DNA of 64,000 nt from Candidatus Roseilinea sp. (GTDB lineage: Bacteria > Chloroflexota > Anaerolineae > J036 > Brachytrichaceae), in NCBI GenBank assembly GCA_025055235.1, contig JANWYN010000113.1:1-64000 (forward strand). Reading direction: 5' to 3'. The position numbers and the translations under genes were made by a program. The notes beneath the pieces are model-generated. The model ran no database searches, was not told the origin of the DNA, and saw only the letters and a program-made list of their open reading frames with translations. Of the stretch, positions 39,050 through 48,759 are shown in pieces. Each line of letters starts with the position of its first letter. Positions within the stretch are counted from its first letter, which is position 1.

Positions 39050-40150
39050 ATGCTGATTGCACGAGCGCCGGTGCGCATCAGCTTCTTCGGCGGCGGCACA
39101 GACCTGGCGGCTTACTACGAGCGCTATGGCGGGGCCGTCCTGAGCACCACGATAGACAAGTATGTCTACGTGCATTTGAACACCAACGCCCGCGATGCCT
39201 TGCAGATCACGTCGTCGGACTACCGGACGTTCTATCGCCACACGCCGGGCGAACCATTGTTGTGGGACGGCGACTTGAGCCTGCCGCGCGCGGTATTGCA
39301 GCAGTTCGGCGTCGAGCACGGTGTGTCCATCTTCCTCGCCTCTGAAGCCCCGCCCGGAACTGGCCTAGGCTCGTCCAGCGCGGTAACCGTCGCGCTGATC
39401 AAAGGCATCAGCGCCGCGTGCGGTCTGAACTTATCCAAGGCGCAGGTGGCCGAACTCGCTTGCTACATCGAGATCGAAAAGCTAGGCAAGCCGATTGGTA
39501 TGCAAGACCAGTATGCGGCAGCCTTTGGCGGTTTGAACTGGATCACGTTCAGCGCAAGCGGCATCACCGTTCAGCCGATGGACATCCCATGGCACGTGTT
39601 GTCGCGATTGGAATCGAACTTGCTGCTCATGTTCACAGGCGCGACGCACGATTCGGCACACATTCTGGCCCAGCAAACCAAGGCGACCAAGAGCAGCAAG
39701 GGCGTTGTCGTCGAAGCCTTGCAGGCCGTCCATGAGCTCGCGCTGCAAGCCCGTGCTCACCTGCAACGTGGAGAAGTGGACCGCTTCGGTGCGTTGCTTG
39801 ATGTGGCTTGGCAACACAAGAAGAAGTTCGCACCCGGCGTCAGCAACGAGTACATAGATTATTGCTACGCCGTCGCACGCAACAATGGCGCACTCGGCGG
39901 CAAGATCGCCGGTGCCGGCGGCGGCGGATTTTTGCTGTTGTATTGCGAGGAAGGCGCGCTCGACCGTGTAGATCGGGCATTGACGCGCGAAGGGTTGCGC
40001 CGGATGGACTTCCGGTTCGAGAGCGATGGCGGCCGGGTCTTATTCAACGCCGGTTTGCGGCTGAAGCACAACCCACAATGGCAGGCGCGCAGCCTTCAGA
40101 AGATGCGATCACTCAACGGTCATCGTGAGCCGGCAGTGACGTCTGCCTGA
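39050..40150 (+). CDS. hddA: GHMP-family sugar kinase (heptose-7-phosphate kinase-like)
   Basis: 366 aa. RAPVRISFFGGGTDLAAYY at the start, the ATP loop PPGTGLGSSSAVTVALI (about residues 102-118), and KIAGAGGGGFLLLYC near the end match the HddA-type D-glycero-D-manno-heptose-7-phosphate kinases; L-fucose kinases share the fold. It starts 3 bp after the phosphotransferase. With the nucleotidyltransferase at 41805 it could supply an activated heptose to the polysaccharide (inference). Confidence 0.85.
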   Translation: MLIARAPVRISFFGGGTDLAAYYERYGGAVLSTTIDKYVYVHLNTNARDALQITSSDYRTFYRHTPGEPLLWDGDLSLPRAVLQQFGVEHGVSIFLASEAPPGTGLGSSSAVTVALIKGISAACGLNLSKAQVAELACYIEIEKLGKPIGMQDQYAAAFGGLNWITFSASGITVQPMDIPWHVLSRLESNLLLMFTGATHDSAHILAQQTKATKSSKGVVVEALQAVHELALQARAHLQRGEVDRFGALLDVAWQHKKKFAPGVSNEYIDYCYAVARNNGALGGKIAGAGGGGFLLLYCEEGALDRVDRALTREGLRRMDFRFESDGGRVLFNAGLRLKHNPQWQARSLQKMRSLNGHREPAVTSA

Positions 40151-40190
40151 TCGCCGCCAAATCTCGCACGCCTCATAGGGGGAGAACGTT

Positions 40191-41687
40191 ATGCGCAAAA
40201 TCGAATCACTCACCACAGATCCAATCACGTCCTCGACAAACCGGCGCCAATGGCGCGCGCTCATCATCGCGCTGCTCATCCTAGATGCGCTGTGTGTGCT
40301 GGGCAGCCTTGCGCTGGCCTACGTCATTCGCATTGACGGCGTGATCCCGTATTACGCCACAGTGAATAATGAGGCTTACCGGAATTTGGTCATCCTCGCG
40401 GTGCCGTTGTTTCTGGCTTGTTTTGCTATCCTCGGCCTGTATCAGCGCGACAATCTGCTGGGCGGCGTCGTCGAATACAAACAGGTCGTCAAAGGATGCA
40501 CCGCCGGCTTGATGCTGCTGGTGGTCTACGTCGTGTTCGCGCGCATGGCCGATTTCGATCCGTCGCGCGGCTGGCTGGTCTTATCGTGGGTGCTTTCGAT
40601 CGCCATGGTCGGCACGATGCGCTTCTTCGTGCGCCGCATCGTGTATCGGCTGCGCGAGATGGGCTGGCTAACCTCGCGCGTGCTGATCGTCGGCGCCAAC
40701 GATCAGGGCGTAGCCATCGCCGAACAGTGGATGAGCAATCCCTACTCCGGCATGCAGGTCGTCGGCTTCCTCGACGATTTCAAAACGGTCGGCAGCGTCG
40801 TGTTGGATAACATCCGGGTCATCGGCCGGCCGAGCGCCCTGAACGAATTGAGTCGCCTGTATCACGTGGACGAAGTCATCGTCGTATCTACAGCCGTCGC
40901 TTGGGAGTCCTTCGGCGAGTTAGTGACGCGCGATGCTAAAGCCCAGGGCTACATCCTGCGATTGTCGCCCGGCTTCTATGAGCTGCTCACTACCGGCGTG
41001 GCAGTCACGACCAAGACGTTCGTCCCGCTGCTAACGATCCACGATAGCCGCATCGTTGGGATAGATGCTTTTCTAAAGTGTCTGCTCGACTACGGGCTAG
41101 GCGGCCTACTCGCGCTGGTGAGCCTGCCTTTCGGCGTAGCGATTGCCCTTGCGCTGAAGCTGCGCAATCCGCACGCCCCGGTGCTCACGCGCACACGCAT
41201 CATCGGCCGCGGCGGCAAACCCTTCAGCATGTTGCGCTTCAATACTCAGCCATCGCCGGCGCAGCCATCCACTGGATACTCCAGGGGCAAGCTCGAGCGT
41301 TGGCTACGCATGACCGGCTTAGACAAGCTCCCCCAGCTTTGGAACGTGCTGCGTGGGCAGATGAGCCTGGTCGGGCCGCGACCTCGCGCATCGCTCAGCC
41401 GCGTCACCGATATGCACACCATGCACAATCTGCAGGCCGTGAAACCCGGAATCGTCGGGCCATGGATGCGGAAAGATCACCTTGCGTCCCCAGATCCGCT
41501 GCGCGATGAGCTGAGCTACATCCGCAATTGGCAAATCTGGACTGATCTCCCCATCCTGTTCGAAGCGGCAAACATGCTCTTCAACCGCATGTTCCGAGCG
41601 AACAAGCGGCCATCGCACCCCGTTGAGCAAGAAGAGGAATGGTTGCTGAGCGGCGACAAGAGTCTTAAGGAGGACGCGCTCTACTAA
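40191..41687 (+). CDS. Exopolysaccharide polyprenyl glycosylphosphotransferase (WbaP-like)
   Basis: 498 aa. Four membrane helices (about residues 24-140), a CoA-binding-like Rossmann domain (VLIVGANDQGVAIAEQW), then the sugar-transferase domain with [45 protein letters not shown] and AVKPGIVGPW. The catalytic acidic residue normally in KFRTM reads LRFNTQ here, so it may prefer another substrate or be altered. Second phosphotransferase in the same cluster. Confidence 0.86.
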   Translation: MRKIESLTTDPITSSTNRRQWRALIIALLILDALCVLGSLALAYVIRIDGVIPYYATVNNEAYRNLVILAVPLFLACFAILGLYQRDNLLGGVVEYKQVVKGCTAGLMLLVVYVVFARMADFDPSRGWLVLSWVLSIAMVGTMRFFVRRIVYRLREMGWLTSRVLIVGANDQGVAIAEQWMSNPYSGMQVVGFLDDFKTVGSVVLDNIRVIGRPSALNELSRLYHVDEVIVVSTAVAWESFGELVTRDAKAQGYILRLSPGFYELLTTGVAVTTKTFVPLLTIHDSRIVGIDAFLKCLLDYGLGGLLALVSLPFGVAIALALKLRNPHAPVLTRTRIIGRGGKPFSMLRFNTQPSPAQPSTGYSRGKLERWLRMTGLDKLPQLWNVLRGQMSLVGPRPRASLSRVTDMHTMHNLQAVKPGIVGPWMRKDHLASPDPLRDELSYIRNWQIWTDLPILFEAANMLFNRMFRANKRPSHPVEQEEEWLLSGDKSLKEDALY

Positions 41688-41804
41688 GCAAGCGCTTGTT
41701 CATCCCACCCGGCCGGCAGCTCAGCGCAGGCCGGCCCACGCTGCTCATCGCCACGAACCGAATGCACTATGCACCCATCCCCATCGCAGCACAACGAACG
41801 CTCC

Positions 41805-42584
41805 ATGTCAGAGATCTGTGCGTTGATCCTCGCCGCCGGCGAGGGCACGCGCCTTCGTCCACTTACCCTGGAGCGGCCCAAGCCAATGGTGCCGATCGCC
41901 GGCCGGCCGCTGCTCGACTACACGGTCGGCTGGTTGCGCGATCACGGCATCGCAGACATTGCCATCAACCTGCACTACAAGCCTGAGGTCATCGTGCAGC
42001 ATTTTGGCGATGGACGCGCATTCGGCGTCCGGATTCACTACTCGCACGAGCCGAAGATTCTCGGCACGGCCGGTGCTGCCCGCAAAATTAGAACGTGGGT
42101 GGATGGGCGTCCGCTCATCGTCGTCTATGGCGATGTATTGACGGACCTCGACCTACACGCACTGCTAAGCCACCACGCGCAGATGAGCGAGCGGGATTCC
42201 ACAACCGTAGTGACGATGAGCCTCTACCACGTGCCGAATCCAACCGAGGTCGGCCTCGTAGGCATGGATGACACAGGCCGGGTCAACCGATTCCTGGAGA
42301 AGCCGAAGCCGTCCGAGGTGTTCACCGATCTGGCAAATGCGGGCATACTCGTGCTGCAACCCAAGGCGCTCGAACTGATCCCGGAGGATACGTTTTGCGA
42401 TTTCGGCATGCACGTCTTTCCCATGCTGCTGCAAGCCGGTCTCTCTATTTACGGTTGGGTCATCCCAGAGGATACGTATCTGCTGGACATTGGCTCGCCG
42501 GAGAAGTATGCACAAGCGAATCGCGAGTGGCCGGAGCATCTGCGGCAAAAGGCGAACGCACAACCTATCGGAACGCGGTTCTAA
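41805..42584 (+). CDS. hddC: Sugar-1-phosphate nucleotidyltransferase (HddC/mannose-1-P guanylyltransferase-like)
   Basis: 259 aa. CALILAAGEGTRLRPLTLERPKPMVPIAGRPLLDY is split across the N-terminus (nucleotide loop and metal site). VVYGDVLTDLDL follows mid-protein. It activates a sugar-1-phosphate with GTP, CTP or dTTP; next to the HddA-like kinase, GDP-heptose is the likely product (inference). The ATG at 41805 starts 5 codons before the conserved loop; another in-frame ATG lies at 41769. No strong ribosome site for either. Confidence 0.82.
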   Translation: MSEICALILAAGEGTRLRPLTLERPKPMVPIAGRPLLDYTVGWLRDHGIADIAINLHYKPEVIVQHFGDGRAFGVRIHYSHEPKILGTAGAARKIRTWVDGRPLIVVYGDVLTDLDLHALLSHHAQMSERDSTTVVTMSLYHVPNPTEVGLVGMDDTGRVNRFLEKPKPSEVFTDLANAGILVLQPKALELIPEDTFCDFGMHVFPMLLQAGLSIYGWVIPEDTYLLDIGSPEKYAQANREWPEHLRQKANAQPIGTRF

Positions 42585-42707
42585 AGTTCAAAAAGGAGTG
42601 CCAAAATCGGTCGAAATGTGTTATTCTCATGCTGCAATCGGGCTATCGGCGTCCACCTCTTCCGGCCTAGGTGGTCACATGCGCAGTGCGCTTGCGGAGA
42701 GTGTTAG

Positions 42708-44429
42708 ATGGAACTAAGCCAATTCACGTCTGCCTTACGCCGCTGGTGGTGGATCATCGTCGCCAGCGTCCTCGTTGCTGCAGCGACCAGCTACTTCGTT
42801 ACGCGGTCACTGCCGAAGACCTATTACTCGCAGACGACACTGCTGGTTGGATCGGTCACGAATCCCAATCCCGATCAGAATGACTTCATGTTGGGACAAA
42901 CGCTGGCGCAGGTGTATGCCAGCTTGGCCTTGCGCGAACCTGTGCTGCGTGGCACGCTGGAGGCGCTCAACCTGGATTGGGACTGGCAAGCGCTGCGCGA
43001 GCAAGTCTCCACCCGCACCGATCTGAGATCACCTTTGATCGAGATCTCAGTCGTGGACACGGACCCGCAGCGTGCGAAAGTTCTCGCGGACGAAATTGCA
43101 CGCCAGCTCATCTTGCAGGGCCCGGGTGGCACCGACGCGGCGCGGGCGATGGATCGCGAATTCGCCATGCAGCAGCTTGCATCGCTGAAGGCCAGGATCG
43201 AGCAGGGCGAAGCGGAACTGCGCCAGTTGGACGAAGCGATTGCCAAAGCGACGAGCCGGCGCGAGATCGAAGATGCGCGTCAAAGGCAGATTGCCATCAA
43301 CACGCAGATTGCCACTTGGCAAGGCAACTATGCTCAAATCCAAGCCAACTTGCTCAAAGACGTTCCCAACTCGCTCACGGTGATCGAACCGGCGGTCGTC
43401 CCTACGGTGCCGATCGGCCCGAGGCTGACGCAGAACGTGCTCTTGGCCGCCATCGCCGGCCTGCTGCTGGCAATCGCGGCCATTGTAGTGCTCGAGCTGA
43501 TTGATGACACCATCAAGACGTCGGACGATGCGCGGCGCACGCTCGGTCTCCCGTTGCTTGGTAGCATCACCTACATCGGCGGAAGCGGATACACCGACCG
43601 GCTCGTCACCGCTTCACCCCAATACTCGCGCGTCGCCGAGGCCTATCGCGTGCTGCGAACGAACCTGCAGTTCAGCAAGGTCGGCCATTCGTTCCACACG
43701 CTGATGGTCACCAGCAGCAAACCCAAAGAAGGCAAGAGCACGACGGCAGCGAACCTGGCCGCAGTCATCGCCCAATCCGGCAAGCGCGTCATCCTCGTGG
43801 ACGCCGACCTTCGCCGGCCGGTACAACACCAAATCTTCGAGGTGGACAATCAAGAGGGCCTGACGACGGCCTTTTTGGATGAACATGTGAGCGTCGAGAA
43901 GTTGTTGAAACCGGTGATGGCCGATTCGCTCAGCGTGCTGCCGTCCGGGCCGATTCCCTACAATCCGTCGGAGCTGCTCGACTCGGAACGCATGATCCAC
44001 ATCCTGGAGGAGCTGAAGCGCAAAGCCGATCTGGTGATTCTCGACTCGCCCCCGGTTCTGAGCGTGGCCGATGCCACCATCCTGACCGCGCGCGTGGACG
44101 GCGTGTTGCTGGTCGTGGACTCGGGTTACACTCGCCGCGGCACAGCCAAGCAAGCTAGGGATGTGCTGCAGCGCGTCGGCGCGACCATCGTCGGTGTCGT
44201 GCTCAATCGTGCGCCCATCGAGCGGCAGAGCGATTACGACTACGAATACTCCCCCGAGACGGGTGAGAAGAAACGCAAGAAGCACTCCAAGAAACAAGCC
44301 GCGCCGGAGCCGGCCACAGCTGGAGCAACTGGTGGCATGCTGAAGCCCATCAAGCTGACCAAACCCGCTCTGAAGGCGGACAAACCGGCCAGCAACGGCA
44401 CCGGTGCGGCAACCGAACGCGCCAGTTGA
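42708..44429 (+). CDS. Polysaccharide co-polymerase / tyrosine autokinase (Wzz-BY-kinase)
   Basis: 573 aa. N-terminal Wzz-like domain with two helices (RRWWWIIVASVLVAAATSYF at residue 12 and ENVLLAAIAGLLLAIAAIVV-type near 246). A coiled coil lies between them. The cytoplasmic kinase domain has Walker A SSKPKEGKSTTAANLA (about residue 337) and ILVDADLRRP; Walker B is LVILDSPP. A tyrosine-containing tail (YDYEYSPETGEKKRKKHSKK) is the likely autophosphorylation site. It sets chain length in Wzx/Wzy polysaccharide export. A strong terminator follows. Confidence 0.9.
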   Translation: MELSQFTSALRRWWWIIVASVLVAAATSYFVTRSLPKTYYSQTTLLVGSVTNPNPDQNDFMLGQTLAQVYASLALREPVLRGTLEALNLDWDWQALREQVSTRTDLRSPLIEISVVDTDPQRAKVLADEIARQLILQGPGGTDAARAMDREFAMQQLASLKARIEQGEAELRQLDEAIAKATSRREIEDARQRQIAINTQIATWQGNYAQIQANLLKDVPNSLTVIEPAVVPTVPIGPRLTQNVLLAAIAGLLLAIAAIVVLELIDDTIKTSDDARRTLGLPLLGSITYIGGSGYTDRLVTASPQYSRVAEAYRVLRTNLQFSKVGHSFHTLMVTSSKPKEGKSTTAANLAAVIAQSGKRVILVDADLRRPVQHQIFEVDNQEGLTTAFLDEHVSVEKLLKPVMADSLSVLPSGPIPYNPSELLDSERMIHILEELKRKADLVILDSPPVLSVADATILTARVDGVLLVVDSGYTRRGTAKQARDVLQRVGATIVGVVLNRAPIERQSDYDYEYSPETGEKKRKKHSKKQAAPEPATAGATGGMLKPIKLTKPALKADKPASNGTGAATERAS

Positions 44430-44470
44430 TCGTTCGCAGTCACGCGGTGCCGCACTTCCCCCTTTGTTCT

Positions 44471-44507
44471 AGCTCCCTGAGCCTTTGCGGTTCAGGGAGC
44501 TTTGTTT
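44471..44507 (+). terminator. Terminator after the chain-length kinase
   Basis: AGCTCCCTGA and its perfect 10-bp complement around an 11-nt loop, followed by TTGTTT. Typical intrinsic terminator, 41 bp after the stop, closing the first exopolysaccharide block. Confidence 0.85.
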
Positions 44508-44606
44508 GCCGAGTCGTCGTCGGCTGGCTATACTGATCGCGTCTTAGCGCAGCACTCGATCACACTGCGCCAGCCAATTCTGACCAGAAGTTTAAGGAGG
44601 CCAAAG

Positions 44607-45833
44607 ATGAAGAAAGCAACCCATCCAGCTTGGACGATCTTCGGCATTCTGGCCGGGGCGACGCTCGCTTTGTCAGCGTGCGCTGTTCCACAACGGGCGG
44701 CTATGCCGGCTGCGCCCGCTGCTCCAACAGCACCGCCCAAAGGCGCGCCGCTCCAGTCCATTGGTGAAGGCGAAGGCCAAGTGGACATCGTGGCTTGGGC
44801 GGGCTACATCGAACGCGGCGAGACGGACAAGCGATTCGACTGGGTCACGAAGTTCGAGGCCGACACCGGCTGCAAAGTCAACGTCAAGACCGCTGCCACC
44901 TCCGACGAGATGGTCGCGCTGATGAATGAGGGTGGCTTCGACCTGGTCACGGCGTCGGGCGATGCCAGCAACCGTCTGATCAGCGGCGGCAAGGTGCAGG
45001 AGATCAACATCAACCTCATCCCCAGTTGGAACAAGATTGATCCGCGCCTACAAAACGCGCCCTGGCATACCGTGAACGGCAAGCACTACGGCGTGCCGTA
45101 TCAATGGGGCAGCAATGTGCTGATGTATAACACTGAAGTCTTCCCTGAACCGCCCAAGAGCTGGGACGTGGTGTTCAAAGAGATGACGCTGCCGGACGGC
45201 AAGAGCAACAAGGGGCGCGTCCAGGCCTACGACGGTCCGATCTACGTCGCCGATGCCGCGCTCTACCTCAAGTTTCACAGGCCTGAACTCGGCATCAAGG
45301 ACCCCTACGCCCTCACCCGCGAGCAGTTCAACGCCGCAATAGAGCTGTTGCGCGAGCAGCGCAAGATCGTCGGTCGCTATTGGCACGATGCATTCATCCA
45401 GATTGACGACTTCAAGAACGAAGGCGTGGTCGCCAGCAGCTCGTGGCCGTTCCAAGTGAACTTGCTACGCGCCGAGGGCAAGCCGATCGCCAGCACCATC
45501 CCGCAGGAAGGCGCCACCGGCTGGGCCGACACGACGATGATGCACATAGATGCCGCCCATCCCAACTGCGCTTACAAGTGGATGGAGTGGTCCCTGAACC
45601 CTAAGTTGCAGGGTGACCTTGCGGCTTGGTTCGGTAGCGTGCCGGTCGTGCTCGAGGCGTGTGAGGGCAATGAGCTGCTCGGCCCGGATGGCTGCAAGAT
45701 CAACGGCCTGGACAACTTCGACAAGATTTGGTTCTGGCGCACGCCGACCACCGATTGCGGCGATGGCCGGAAGGAATGCGTGCCGTATCACGAATGGGTC
45801 ACCAACTACGTGGCCGTGATCGGCGGACGATGA
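44607..45833 (+). CDS. potD: Spermidine/putrescine-type ABC substrate-binding lipoprotein (PotD-like)
   Basis: 408 aa. Lipoprotein signal ending LALSACA, cysteine at about residue 25, then a Pro/Ala linker. Mature blocks: VDIVAWAGYIERGETDKRFDW, CKVNVKTAATSDEMVALM, VPYQWGSNVLMYNTE and DTTMMHIDAAHPNCAYKWMEW, the PotD/PotF pattern. The ATG has AAGGAGG at 44594-44600. It is the probable partner of potABC (34.7-37.7 kb), but is now separated from them by the exopolysaccharide block and on the other strand. Confidence 0.9.
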   Translation: MKKATHPAWTIFGILAGATLALSACAVPQRAAMPAAPAAPTAPPKGAPLQSIGEGEGQVDIVAWAGYIERGETDKRFDWVTKFEADTGCKVNVKTAATSDEMVALMNEGGFDLVTASGDASNRLISGGKVQEININLIPSWNKIDPRLQNAPWHTVNGKHYGVPYQWGSNVLMYNTEVFPEPPKSWDVVFKEMTLPDGKSNKGRVQAYDGPIYVADAALYLKFHRPELGIKDPYALTREQFNAAIELLREQRKIVGRYWHDAFIQIDDFKNEGVVASSSWPFQVNLLRAEGKPIASTIPQEGATGWADTTMMHIDAAHPNCAYKWMEWSLNPKLQGDLAAWFGSVPVVLEACEGNELLGPDGCKINGLDNFDKIWFWRTPTTDCGDGRKECVPYHEWVTNYVAVIGGR

Positions 45834-45838
45834 TCGTT

Positions 45839-45905
45839 AGACACCACCGACACCTGACACCACCCGACACCAGAGACATCATTCGACACTAACTACTTGA
45901 CACCA
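45839..45905. repeat. 9-bp GACAC array after potD
   Basis: GACACCACC, GACACCT, GACACCACCC, GACACCAGA, GACATCATTC, GACACTAAC and a final GACACC. Same word class as the potABC gap arrays. It fills the whole gap to the dehydrogenase start, which follows by 2 bp. Confidence 0.82.
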
Positions 45906-45907
45906 AA

Positions 45908-47350
45908 ATGAACCACAAGCTCTGGATCAACGGCGCGTGGGTGGAGAGCAACGGCGGCGGCCAGATGGCCATCGAAAACCCGGCCACCGGCGAAATCATC
46001 GCCCACGTCGCCGACGCCAGCCGCGCCGACGTAGATGCCGCCGTGCAGGCAGCCAAAACGGCTTTCTACGACGGCCGTTGGAGCAAGCTCACCCCTGCCC
46101 AGCGCAGCCTGGCCATCTGGAAGCTGGCCGATCTGATCGAGAAGCGCGCCGAGGAGATCGCCCGCGTCGAGAGCGAGAACACCGGCAAGCCCTACGCCTT
46201 CGTATCGCTGGGCGGCGACATTCCCTTCGCGGTGGACAACCTGCGCTTCTTCGCCGGCGCCGCGCGCGATACCCATGGGCACCACGCCGGCGAATTTATG
46301 GCCGGCTATAGCTCGATCTACCGGCGCGAGCCGGTCGGGGTGGTCGCGCAGATTTGCCCGTGGAACTACCCCTTCATGATGGCCGCCTGGAAGATCGGCC
46401 CGGCGCTGGCCGCCGGCTGCACCGTCGTGCTCAAACCCGCACCCAGCACGCCGCTGACCACGCTCATGCTGGCCGAGCTCACCAAGGAAGCCGGCATCCC
46501 CGACGGCGTCGTCAACATCATCACCGGCGGCAACGACACCGGCCAGGCGATGGTCGAGCACCCCGATGTGCGCATGGTCAGCCTCACCGGCTCGACGAAC
46601 ACCGGCAAGAAGGTGATGCGCACTGCAGCCGACACACTGAAGCGTGTGCACCTGGAGCTGGGCGGAAAGGCGCCCTTCATCGTGTTCGACGACGCCGACC
46701 CGGAACTCGTGGCCGCCAAGGCGACGCTGGCTGCCACGCTCAACACCGGCCAGGATTGCACCGCGGCGACGCGCGTGTATGTCGCGCGGGACAGATCGAA
46801 GGTCGTGACTGAAGCGATCGTCGAGGCGATGCGCCGCGTGAAGATCGGCATGCCTTTCGACGAAGGTGTGCAGATGGGACCGTTCGTCAGCCGTGCGCAG
46901 CGCGAGCGCGTGATGGGCTTCGTCGAACGCGCTAAAGCCGGCGGCGCCAAGGTGCTCACCGGCGGCGACGTGCCTAAGGCGTTCAGCGAGCGGGGCTACT
47001 TCTATGAGCCCACGGTCATCACCAACGTGGACCAGAAGAGCGAGATCGTGCAGAGCGAGGTGTTCGGCCCGGTGCTGACCGTGAGCGAATTCAAGGACGA
47101 CGCCGAGGCGCTGCACCTGGCGAACGACGTGCTCTACGGGTTGGCGGCGAGCATATGGACGCGCGACATCGGCCGGGCGATGAAACTGGCTGCCGACCTA
47201 GAATTCGGCACGGTGTGGATCAACGACCACCTACCGCTGACGAGCGAGACGCCTCACGGCGGATTCAAGCAGTCCGGCTTCGGCAAAGACCTGAGCGCCG
47301 AAGCGATGGCCGACTATCAAATCACCAAGCATGTGATGATTGCCATCTAG
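45908..47350 (+). CDS. NAD(P)-dependent aldehyde dehydrogenase (aminobutyraldehyde/betaine-aldehyde type)
   Basis: 480 aa. Oxidises an aldehyde to its acid with NAD(P). Catalytic residues: [15 protein letters not shown] glutamate (about residue 254) and [11 protein letters not shown] cysteine (about residue 288); cofactor block [13 protein letters not shown]. The whole resembles the aminobutyraldehyde and betaine-aldehyde dehydrogenase group, which fits its place right after a polyamine-binding protein: putrescine breakdown makes aminobutyraldehyde (inference). The DapA-family gene follows. Confidence 0.88.
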   Translation: MNHKLWINGAWVESNGGGQMAIENPATGEIIAHVADASRADVDAAVQAAKTAFYDGRWSKLTPAQRSLAIWKLADLIEKRAEEIARVESENTGKPYAFVSLGGDIPFAVDNLRFFAGAARDTHGHHAGEFMAGYSSIYRREPVGVVAQICPWNYPFMMAAWKIGPALAAGCTVVLKPAPSTPLTTLMLAELTKEAGIPDGVVNIITGGNDTGQAMVEHPDVRMVSLTGSTNTGKKVMRTAADTLKRVHLELGGKAPFIVFDDADPELVAAKATLAATLNTGQDCTAATRVYVARDRSKVVTEAIVEAMRRVKIGMPFDEGVQMGPFVSRAQRERVMGFVERAKAGGAKVLTGGDVPKAFSERGYFYEPTVITNVDQKSEIVQSEVFGPVLTVSEFKDDAEALHLANDVLYGLAASIWTRDIGRAMKLAADLEFGTVWINDHLPLTSETPHGGFKQSGFGKDLSAEAMADYQITKHVMIAI

Positions 47351-47361
47351 GCCATCACCAC

Positions 47362-47400
47362 GCCCGGACGCAGGACGCCCGACGTGTTCTGCGTCCGGGC
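47362..47400 (+). other. Hairpin between dehydrogenase and DapA-family gene
   Basis: GCCCGGACGCAG and its perfect 12-bp complement around a 15-nt loop. No T tract follows; it may be an mRNA stabiliser or a pausing site within an operon. Confidence 0.6.
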
Positions 47401-47430
47401 TCAGACCGTCGCAGCTTGCATCGCAGCTCG

Positions 47431-48399
47431 ATGGAACCCATGCACAACGCGCACCCTCATCCCATCGCCGGCGTTCTGCCCGTTTTCCAAACGCCATACC
47501 ACGATGACGAGACGATTGACTTCGCGACGCTGGAGAAGGAGATCCACTGGCTCTTCGACCAGGGCGCCGACGGCATCGTCATGGCGATGGTGTCGGAGAC
47601 GCTGCGGCTGAGCAGCGACGAGCGCCGGGCGCTGGCCGAAGCGGCCTGCGCGATCGGCGGCCCACGCGGCGCGGTGGTCATCAGTGTGGGTGCGGAATCC
47701 AGCCGGGTCGCCGAGGGCTATGCCCGGCATGCTGAGGCAGCCGGCGCGCACGCGGTGATGGCCATCCCGCCAATTGCCACCGATGCTGACGAGTCCGAGC
47801 TCAAGCGCTACTACGAGCGCATCCTGGGCGCAGTCTCCATCCCGGTCATCGTGCAAGACGCCAGCGGCTACATCGGCCGGCCGATGTCCATTGCGCTGCA
47901 AGCCAACCTGTTCAACACCCACGGCCCACGCGTGATGTTCAAGCCGGAAGCGCAACCGATCGGGCCGCGCCTGAGCGAACTGCACCGCGCCACGGGCCAT
48001 CGCGCCAGCATTTTCGAGGGCTCCGGCGGCGCAGCGCTGGCCGATAGCTATGCGCGCGGCATCGCCGGCGCCATGCCCGGCGCCGACTTGATTGACGTGA
48101 TCGTCGCGCTGTGGCGCGCGCTCAAAGCCGGCGATGCAGATGTGGTCACCCGGCTCTCTGCGCCGCTGAGCACCCTGATCGGCCGGCTGACGAACCTCGA
48201 TGCCTTTCTAGCAGTGGAGAAATACCTGCTCGTCAAGCGTGGCGTGTTCAAGAACGCGATCGTGCGTGGGCCGGTCGGCTATCACTTGGACGCAGACATG
48301 CGCCGTGAAGTGGATCGCTTGTTCGACGAGATGCAAGCTGTGTTGCTGGCCAGACCATCCGGCCGGCAGAGCACGCCTGCTCAGGCGGCGGATGCTTGA
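47431..48399 (+). CDS. DapA/dihydrodipicolinate synthase-family lyase
   Basis: 322 aa TIM barrel. AGVLPVFQTPYHDDETIDF at the start, GADGIVMAMVSET, VVISVGAESSRVAEGYARHAE, and the Schiff-base lysine in VMFKPEAQP. The family covers DapA, N-acetylneuraminate lyase and sugar-acid or hydroxyproline aldolases; position after an aldehyde dehydrogenase suggests a catabolic aldolase, not lysine synthesis. The ATG at 47431 starts near the conserved strand; ATG at 47440 is an alternative. Confidence 0.82.
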   Translation: MEPMHNAHPHPIAGVLPVFQTPYHDDETIDFATLEKEIHWLFDQGADGIVMAMVSETLRLSSDERRALAEAACAIGGPRGAVVISVGAESSRVAEGYARHAEAAGAHAVMAIPPIATDADESELKRYYERILGAVSIPVIVQDASGYIGRPMSIALQANLFNTHGPRVMFKPEAQPIGPRLSELHRATGHRASIFEGSGGAALADSYARGIAGAMPGADLIDVIVALWRALKAGDADVVTRLSAPLSTLIGRLTNLDAFLAVEKYLLVKRGVFKNAIVRGPVGYHLDADMRREVDRLFDEMQAVLLARPSGRQSTPAQAADA

Positions 48400-48435
48400 C
48401 AGGCGGGGACATACTCGTTACATTTCCCGCCCGAG

Positions 48436-48636
48436 ATGCGCGCATCGTCCCGTGCCGATCGTCACGTTGCCTGGTTTCGTTTCAATTCAGAGTCCGGCGA
48501 GTTCATCCTTCAGAAAGACTGGGATCAGTACGAGAACTGCGCGCAGTGCCATGGGCGCGCCGAGATAGACGAGACGCCCGATGGTGATCTGGTTTGCCGC
48601 GTTTGCCGCGCCATGCTCCCCCGCCCGGCGACCTGA
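48436..48636 (+). CDS. Small zinc-ribbon protein
   Basis: 66 aa. The second half has a CxxC pair (CAQC) and another 15 residues on (CRVC), with DETPDGDLV between, a typical zinc ribbon. Preceded by WFRFNSESGEFILQKDWDQY. It lies between the DapA-family gene and moaA, same strand. Without homologues at hand it could be spurious, but the paired cysteines in a predicted beta context argue for a real gene. Confidence 0.45.
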   Translation: MRASSRADRHVAWFRFNSESGEFILQKDWDQYENCAQCHGRAEIDETPDGDLVCRVCRAMLPRPAT

Positions 48637-48759
48637 TAAGCCCGGCCTTCGGGCGAGCGTGCCTTGCCCCTCACCCAAGTGAAAGCTCGAACGCTGGCAG
48701 GTTCGCCGCGTTTGTGCCTGCTGCTATGATTCAGCCACGGCGCATTGCCGTCCCATTCC

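Noticed and set aside
45893-47116. A 407-codon open frame opposite the aldehyde dehydrogenase
   Set aside because: Antisense shadow; the dehydrogenase on the plus strand has all catalytic motifs.
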